NCBI GenBank assembly: GCA_051294375.1
Contig: CM119268.1
Location: forward strand, 5,507,221 to 5,571,220
Length of the DNA: 64,000 nucleotides
From: Paraspadella gotoi
Taxonomy: Eukaryota > Chaetognatha
Direction of reading: 5' to 3'
Shown here: one piece after another, positions 59,529 through 64,000 of the stretch
Layout of the letters: each line of letters starts with the position of its first letter
How positions within the stretch are numbered: position 1 is the first letter of the stretch
The notes under the pieces: generated by a model
Database searches by the model: none
What the model was told of the DNA's origin: nothing
Seen by the model: only the letters and a program-made list of their open reading frames with translations
Made by a program: the position numbers and the translations under genes

Positions 59529-62500
59529 AAACACAAACTCAACCAGCGATGGGAATGCGCAATTCGCCACAAATTCCGCTGCAAGGCCAAACTTCTTCTA
59601 CGTTTTAACGATTTCCGTCGTCCCTCCGACGGATTCCAAGTCACCAGAATCAATTCTCACGATCACCGACTCGCGAGCGAATCTCTCGACCGGAAGCGAA
59701 AGCGTGAGACGTTTGAGACCAAGAGGAAAACCCGAAGTCGAGTGGAAGAAGACTCGACTTCCGATTCGGAGAAAGACTCCACTTCGGATACCAACGAAGA
59801 GAATCGATGCGGCATCTGCTTCAAAGTCTTTAAGCTGAAGAAGAGTGTTCGGGAGCACATCGAGGAGATGCACAACGGACGTCGTCACGAGTGCAGAGTT
59901 TGCGGAGAACGAATGCCGCGCTTCGCGACAATCACTCACTCGAAAAAACCTCGACACCCTCATAAAACGAAATACGACGTGGTTTACTTATCCAACGAGG
60001 AATCCGTAGAGGTTCCGGATGTAAAAGATAAACAAAGTCCGCGAGGACAAAAAAAGCCGAAGACCGAATGTCGTATCTGTAACAAAAGCCTTTCGTCCGT
60101 TAGGTACAGGATTACCCACGAAGAGGAAGTGCACAAGGGACGACGACTCCAATGCCAAATATGCGGTGCAAAAGTTTCATATACAACAGTTTCTATTCAC
60201 TCGAAGAAGCCCGCTCATGGACCTGACACAAAATATGACATCGTGTATCTTTTCGAGATGAAAGACGATGAAAAGGAAAAAAAAGAGAAAATTGAAGAAG
60301 AAAAAGAGAAAATTGAAGAAGAAAAAGAGAAAATTGAAGAAGAAAAATGTGATGAGGAAAATAAGACGGGAAAAAAACTTATGTTCGTTTCCAAGAAAAG
60401 TAAATTCTCTTCTTCTTCAAATCATCACCGATTCAAATGTGAAAAATGCAGTGAAAATTTTTCCTCAGAATTGATGCTCGAAAATCACGTTGAAGAGATT
60501 CACGAAGGTCGAAGATTCCACTGCAAGATTTGCAACAAGAGGCTGGTATATTGTGACCTTCCTGCTCATCGTGAATTGCCGAATCACGGAATCGACATCA
60601 CGTTTGATGTCGTCTATGTTAACGTGTCGTTAAACAAGGATTGTAGCGTGAAAATTGATTGCAGTAAAAAAGCTTCGAAAGATGATTCAACAAAAAGCAA
60701 AAAGTTCAAGTGTCAAAAATGTGATGCAAATTTTTTTTCCTTGGCTGGATTATCTCACCATTTTAAGAAAGTACATCAAGGAAGATGGTATAAATGCCTT
60801 ACATGCAACACTCTTGTGATTAATTGCTCATTCCATAGAAAAACTTTGGGTCACGGTCCTCAAACTAAATTTAAGACAGTTTATATCAAAAAGTCGGGAA
60901 AGCAGAAAAGTAACAATAAGGAAGGTGAACATTTTAAAAACAAAGCTTCTAGTAAAGATACAATAATATCGTTTCAAAATATGAAAAAAGATGAAGAGAA
61001 AATTTTGAATGATGACAAAAATGACGATAAAAAAAAGTCTGTAACTAAATGCAAAATCCGTCAAGATAAATTTGGATATATAAAATCGAAAGATGAACAA
61101 GTAAAAACAAAACACCCAAGACCGCGGTATAAATGTTTAACGTGTAACGCGATGGTTGTAAACTGCAGCCTGCACCGAAAAAGACTTAATCACGATACCA
61201 AGACAGAATTTGAGCTTATTTCCGAGAAATACTCCGAAGAGCCAATCAAATCTGACGAGGAAATGACAGTCGGCAAAGATGTCGATTGGAATGAAGGTAG
61301 TGATGAAAATTACGATGATGATGTTCATTTTAAAGATGATGATGGCCGTAAAATAGATACCGTGCAAAAGATCAGGATTATTCCATTTGAAAACGAACCT
61401 AATTTAAAAAAGTTGGTGAATAAAAACCGCAAATCGTTGCCGCCAACAAATGATCCCGTGATAAAACTAACTCCTCTGAATCCTGAACTTCTTGAAGGAA
61501 AAAACAATTCTAGAGTGTCATTAAAGCAAAAAGTATCAGTATTGAAAGACTCCAAGCCCAGAGTCAAAGCCTCAAAAGAAAGATCACCTAAAATGACATT
61601 TTCATTAAAGGGTATAGTTGGTGGAAAACGAATAAGGAATACTGAAGATGACCACGATATTGATATCAAGGTACGTATAGTGGACAATGAAAATGTTACG
61701 AGAACAGTTGAAAGTGGCCAAACAAATTTCCACGCCCAAGACCATCTAATAAACTCTAATCATGCCGATGTTGTTTGTCATAATAACTCTAATGAGCTTC
61801 GTTCCAACAATGATATTTCAAACAAACACCCAATGGTGCATTCTATGACTGGAAACTCTGAAGAACTACTCCGAAACAACAGCAGTGATAGTCACTTCAA
61901 CATATTCAATAATCTTATTCCCAATGATTGTCTTGACAATCAACAACTTCAAGCTATGCAGCTTCAAATGTTGAAACAATTGATGCTTCAAAACAATTCT
62001 GTGACAAATATCTTTTCACCACCCGCTAAAAATATGCAGATGCAAATGATGCAACAAACTATGCAGAAAATGTTTCAACAGTTTGGAGTTAATATTCATC
62101 CTTCAGTAATTGAACAGAGTCTCATTGCTGTTCTTCAACAAAATCTAACGCAGCAAACGATGCAAAAAATTTTGCAGGATGCGCAGTCAATTTTCAAATC
62201 TTCTTCTCAAATTTCCGAAGTGAGTTCAATGCCTTCTTCGAACGCTCCTCCACAGTCGACCTCGTCTGCATGTTTTCCTTCCTCCTCACCAAATGTTCAT
62301 CAAAACCTTTCGGTGATCAAGCAGGAGTCCGAGTGTCCTCAAACATGCTCCGTCTGTCACCTCTCTTTTGACCAAGACAACGACGAGTATCGCCATCATT
62401 TGCTGCAGCACCTGGACGCTTTTGAAGGCAAGACCGAATGTCCATATTGTCGCGCTTATTGCGATACTTCTCTGAAAATGCGTGAACATTTTATGATCGT

Positions 62501-62600
62501 GCATGGCCAAGTGAAGAAGATCGTTTGTCAAAAAACCTTATGCGTTCGGTCATTTTGGACTTTTAAATCGGCTGAGCGACACAAATTGAATCATAAGTGA
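59529..62600 (+). CDS. Unit 4, terminal exon: FLYWCH core, five double-C2H2 modules, triple C2H2
   Basis: Acceptor TTTCCGTTATTCAG, phase 0; 1,023 residues and stop. FLYWCH ligands W8-x-C10, C18, H44-x-H46 (SHDHR). Then five modules of about 60 residues, each two C2H2 fingers plus a (T/I)-x-(F/Y)-(D/K)-x-(V/I)-Y-type end: CGIC (59,808), CRIC (60,068), CEKC (60,438), CQKC (60,711) and a decayed fifth starting CKIR (61,049), which lacks ligands. Module 2 is followed by an EKEKIEE repeat. After 61,250 the protein is acidic/Asn-rich, then Gln/Met-rich (MFQQFGVNIHPSVIEQSL). It ends SVIKQESECPQT, CSVC..., CPYC...HFMIVH, CQKTLC...FWTFKSAERH. Likely a nuclear DNA-binding protein. Confidence 0.9.
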   Translation, partial: KHKLNQRWECAIRHKFRCKAKLLLRFNDFRRPSDGFQVTRINSHDHRLASESLDRKRKRETFETKRKTRSRVEEDSTSDSEKDSTSDTNEENRCGICFKVFKLKKSVREHIEEMHNGRRHECRVCGERMPRFATITHSKKPRHPHKTKYDVVYLSNEESVEVPDVKDKQSPRGQKKPKTECRICNKSLSSVRYRITHEEEVHKGRRLQCQICGAKVSYTTVSIHSKKPAHGPDTKYDIVYLFEMKDDEKEKKEKIEEEKEKIEEEKEKIEEEKCDEENKTGKKLMFVSKKSKFSSSSNHHRFKCEKCSENFSSELMLENHVEEIHEGRRFHCKICNKRLVYCDLPAHRELPNHGIDITFDVVYVNVSLNKDCSVKIDCSKKASKDDSTKSKKFKCQKCDANFFSLAGLSHHFKKVHQGRWYKCLTCNTLVINCSFHRKTLGHGPQTKFKTVYIKKSGKQKSNNKEGEHFKNKASSKDTIISFQNMKKDEEKILNDDKNDDKKKSVTKCKIRQDKFGYIKSKDEQVKTKHPRPRYKCLTCNAMVVNCSLHRKRLNHDTKTEFELISEKYSEEPIKSDEEMTVGKDVDWNEGSDENYDDDVHFKDDDGRKIDTVQKIRIIPFENEPNLKKLVNKNRKSLPPTNDPVIKLTPLNPELLEGKNNSRVSLKQKVSVLKDSKPRVKASKERSPKMTFSLKGIVGGKRIRNTEDDHDIDIKVRIVDNENVTRTVESGQTNFHAQDHLINSNHADVVCHNNSNELRSNNDISNKHPMVHSMTGNSEELLRNNSSDSHFNIFNNLIPNDCLDNQQLQAMQLQMLKQLMLQNNSVTNIFSPPAKNMQMQMMQQTMQKMFQQFGVNIHPSVIEQSLIAVLQQNLTQQTMQKILQDAQSIFKSSSQISEVSSMPSSNAPPQSTSSACFPSSSPNVHQNLSVIKQESECPQTCSVCHLSFDQDNDEYRHHLLQHLDAFEGKTECPYCRAYCDTSLKMREHFMIVHGQVKKIVCQKTLCVRSFWTFKSAERHKLNHK

Positions 62601-63000
62601 TTACTCATTTTTCTTTTTTAAAAAAATCCCAAAGAGGATTATATTGTTTGTGAACGTTTTCAGGTCTTTTATTTAATCAATAAACTTTGCTGAAAACTGA
62701 TTCAATTATTCATTCGCTAATAAGTATGAACTAGGTCTTTTAAAAACAACCTATGAACACCATTTCTTTGATTTGAAATTACTTTTATTTATCGATTATT
62801 ATTTTATAAATTTTTATTTGATTCTTTCTAAAGAAGAAATATGTTAAAGATTTAAAAATTGGTAAAGCAATCATTTGAATCAATATCCGTTATATTTTTT
62901 CTATTTTGTAAAGAATTATTCTATACAAGCACGTACATGTAAAAAGTTTATTTCTAAATATTGTATCTCTGTAATTTTGATCGGTTCTTTAATACATTAA
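62601..63000. other. Spacer between units 4 and 5
   Basis: AT-rich sequence containing the unit 4 poly(A) signal. No FLYWCH or other finger exon is visible before unit 5, where stops are frequent. Confidence 0.6.
62679..62684 (+). promoter_or_regulatory. Poly(A) signal of unit 4
   Basis: AATAAA 79 bases after the unit 4 stop codon. Confidence 0.6.
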
Positions 63001-63240
63001 CACATCAATTTTATAAAAGACGATGATGAATACCGTTTGCATCTTTTGCAGCATCTGGAAGCCTTTGATAAAAAACTTCTCTGCCCATTCTGTCATTCAT
63101 ACTGTGGAACAGCAATCATTATGCGTCACCATTTTATGGTTGTACATGGAAAGATTTCGAAAATCTATTGCCGAGAAATGACATGCGCGCGATCATTTTG
63201 GACTCATAAATCAGCGACGCGGCATATGGAAAAACATTAA
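63001..63240 (+). pseudogene. Unit 5: truncated terminal C2H2 module
   Basis: Open from just after an in-frame TAA (62,998-63,000) to the stop at 63,238. It encodes DDDEYRLHLLQHLEAF, then LCPFC...HHFMVVH, then YCREMTC...FWTHKSATRHMEKH, so fingers 2 and 3 keep all ligands. The first CxxC pair of finger 1 is absent, although INFIKDDDEYR aligns right up to the position of the lost pair. It is either a remnant of a duplicated unit or a terminal exon spliced inside finger 1 (weak acceptor TATAAAAG at 63,012-63,019). AT-rich codon use resembles unit 4, its closest neighbour. Confidence 0.65.
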
Positions 63241-64000
63241 TATGCATTTTTTAGTATTTTTTATCTCATTGTTATTACGTAGTTAAGTTTAAAGTTTAAT
63301 TAGTTTTCAAGATTGTTGATCACTTAAGAACAAATAATTATAAAAATATAAAACGGATAATAGATAAGCAACAATTGAAGGAATGTTATATTTTTAAAGA
63401 TAAAGACAAAAAATAGATATAGACAAAAAATCTAAAATCTTAAAATTTTGTTCTTAATCTAAAAATAGTGATATTTTTAAAATATCTAAATGAATGATTT
63501 CTTTTTTTAAGTGATAAAATAATAGTGTCAAAATAATGCTAAATGTTTTGTAACCAATCTTTTATGATTAAGTTTTCAACTTTAGTTTAGAACTACTGCT
63601 TTAACTTAGTACATTTTATTTCGGTGATTGTTCATAACAACTAGTTTTACCTGGTAGAAATAACATGTGGACCACTACTTAAATGTTACTATTCGGTATC
63701 AATGGTTTAAAAAATAAAAATTATTAGGCGATATATAAAATTATTTTTTCCAGTATCAAAAAACCAATTATGAACAAATCTCTTCCTCTTTCTTGTTTTC
63801 GTATCCCTTTTTAGTCGCATCTGCAGATCCGGTTCTATAATTCACTGTATCGGTCCGTCGGTTCATAATGATGTCGGTAAATAAACTTAAACCATTTCAG
63901 AACATCAAATTATGATAAACTATGCTAAAAAATGGATGTCCGTCCATTCGTCCATCCGTCCATCCCTGTAAGATTTAAAGACCAATTACTAATGAGTTGA
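63241..64000. other. AT-rich downstream sequence, nothing recognised
   Basis: High AT content and frequent stops in all frames. A short GTCCGTCCATTCGTCCATCC repeat lies at about 63,940-63,966. Confidence 0.6.

Overview
This is eukaryotic DNA, almost certainly from an animal and probably an arthropod. It has intron-split coding exons, tRNA-derived SINEs, LTR-like repeats with a tRNA-Leu primer site, very abundant (GA)n/(CT)n, (GAC)n and (CAA)n microsatellites, and FLYWCH plus C2H2 zinc-finger proteins. The species cannot be named from the sequence. Ten runs of N mark assembly gaps, and several repeat copies and low-complexity coding tracts differ by single-base indels, so part of the frame disruption may be assembly error.

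Layout. From 1 to about 39,500 I see no convincing protein-coding gene. This part holds microsatellites and minisatellites, two free copies of a tRNA-derived SINE (8,981 and 35,049), a second SINE type (38,256), a tandem 390-bp duplication, an 18-bp minisatellite, a UUCG-capped hairpin, and, from about 13,700 to 28,600, a tandem array of a roughly 4.1-kb non-coding unit. Each unit carries a degenerate SINE, an LTR-like segment (CCAAT, TATA box, AATAAA) and, directly after it, a primer-binding site complementary to the 3' end of tRNA-Leu including the post-transcriptional CCA. About 700-800 bases of almost pure purine follow. I read it as a non-autonomous LTR element (LARD-like) amplified in tandem.

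From 39,506 to 63,240 all coding sequence lies on the + strand and forms a cluster of five related zinc-finger units. Units 1 and 2 have a double C2H2 module, a cysteine knuckle, acidic or Pro/Gln-rich linkers and a heptad coiled coil. Unit 3 has a very long Gln-rich exon, three FLYWCH fingers on separate exons, one double C2H2 module and acidic/SIM-like stretches. Unit 4 has one FLYWCH finger and five tandem double-C2H2 modules. Unit 5 is only a remnant. Every unit ends in the same terminal module of three C2H2 fingers with a conserved FWT(F/H)K segment, and in units 1-4 a psi-K-x-E (SUMO-type) motif sits just in front of it.

Nearly all assignable introns are phase 0, the FLYWCH domain is always split at the same place, and units 3 and 4 have their own AATAAA after the stop. 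Two readings fit: a tandem array of paralogous genes, or alternative 3' ends of one complex locus of the lola/mod(mdg4) type whose common 5' exons lie outside the window. Units 1, 3 and 4 each contain a frame break in a low-complexity tract, and unit 2 has lost its last zinc-ligand histidine to a (GA)n microsatellite.
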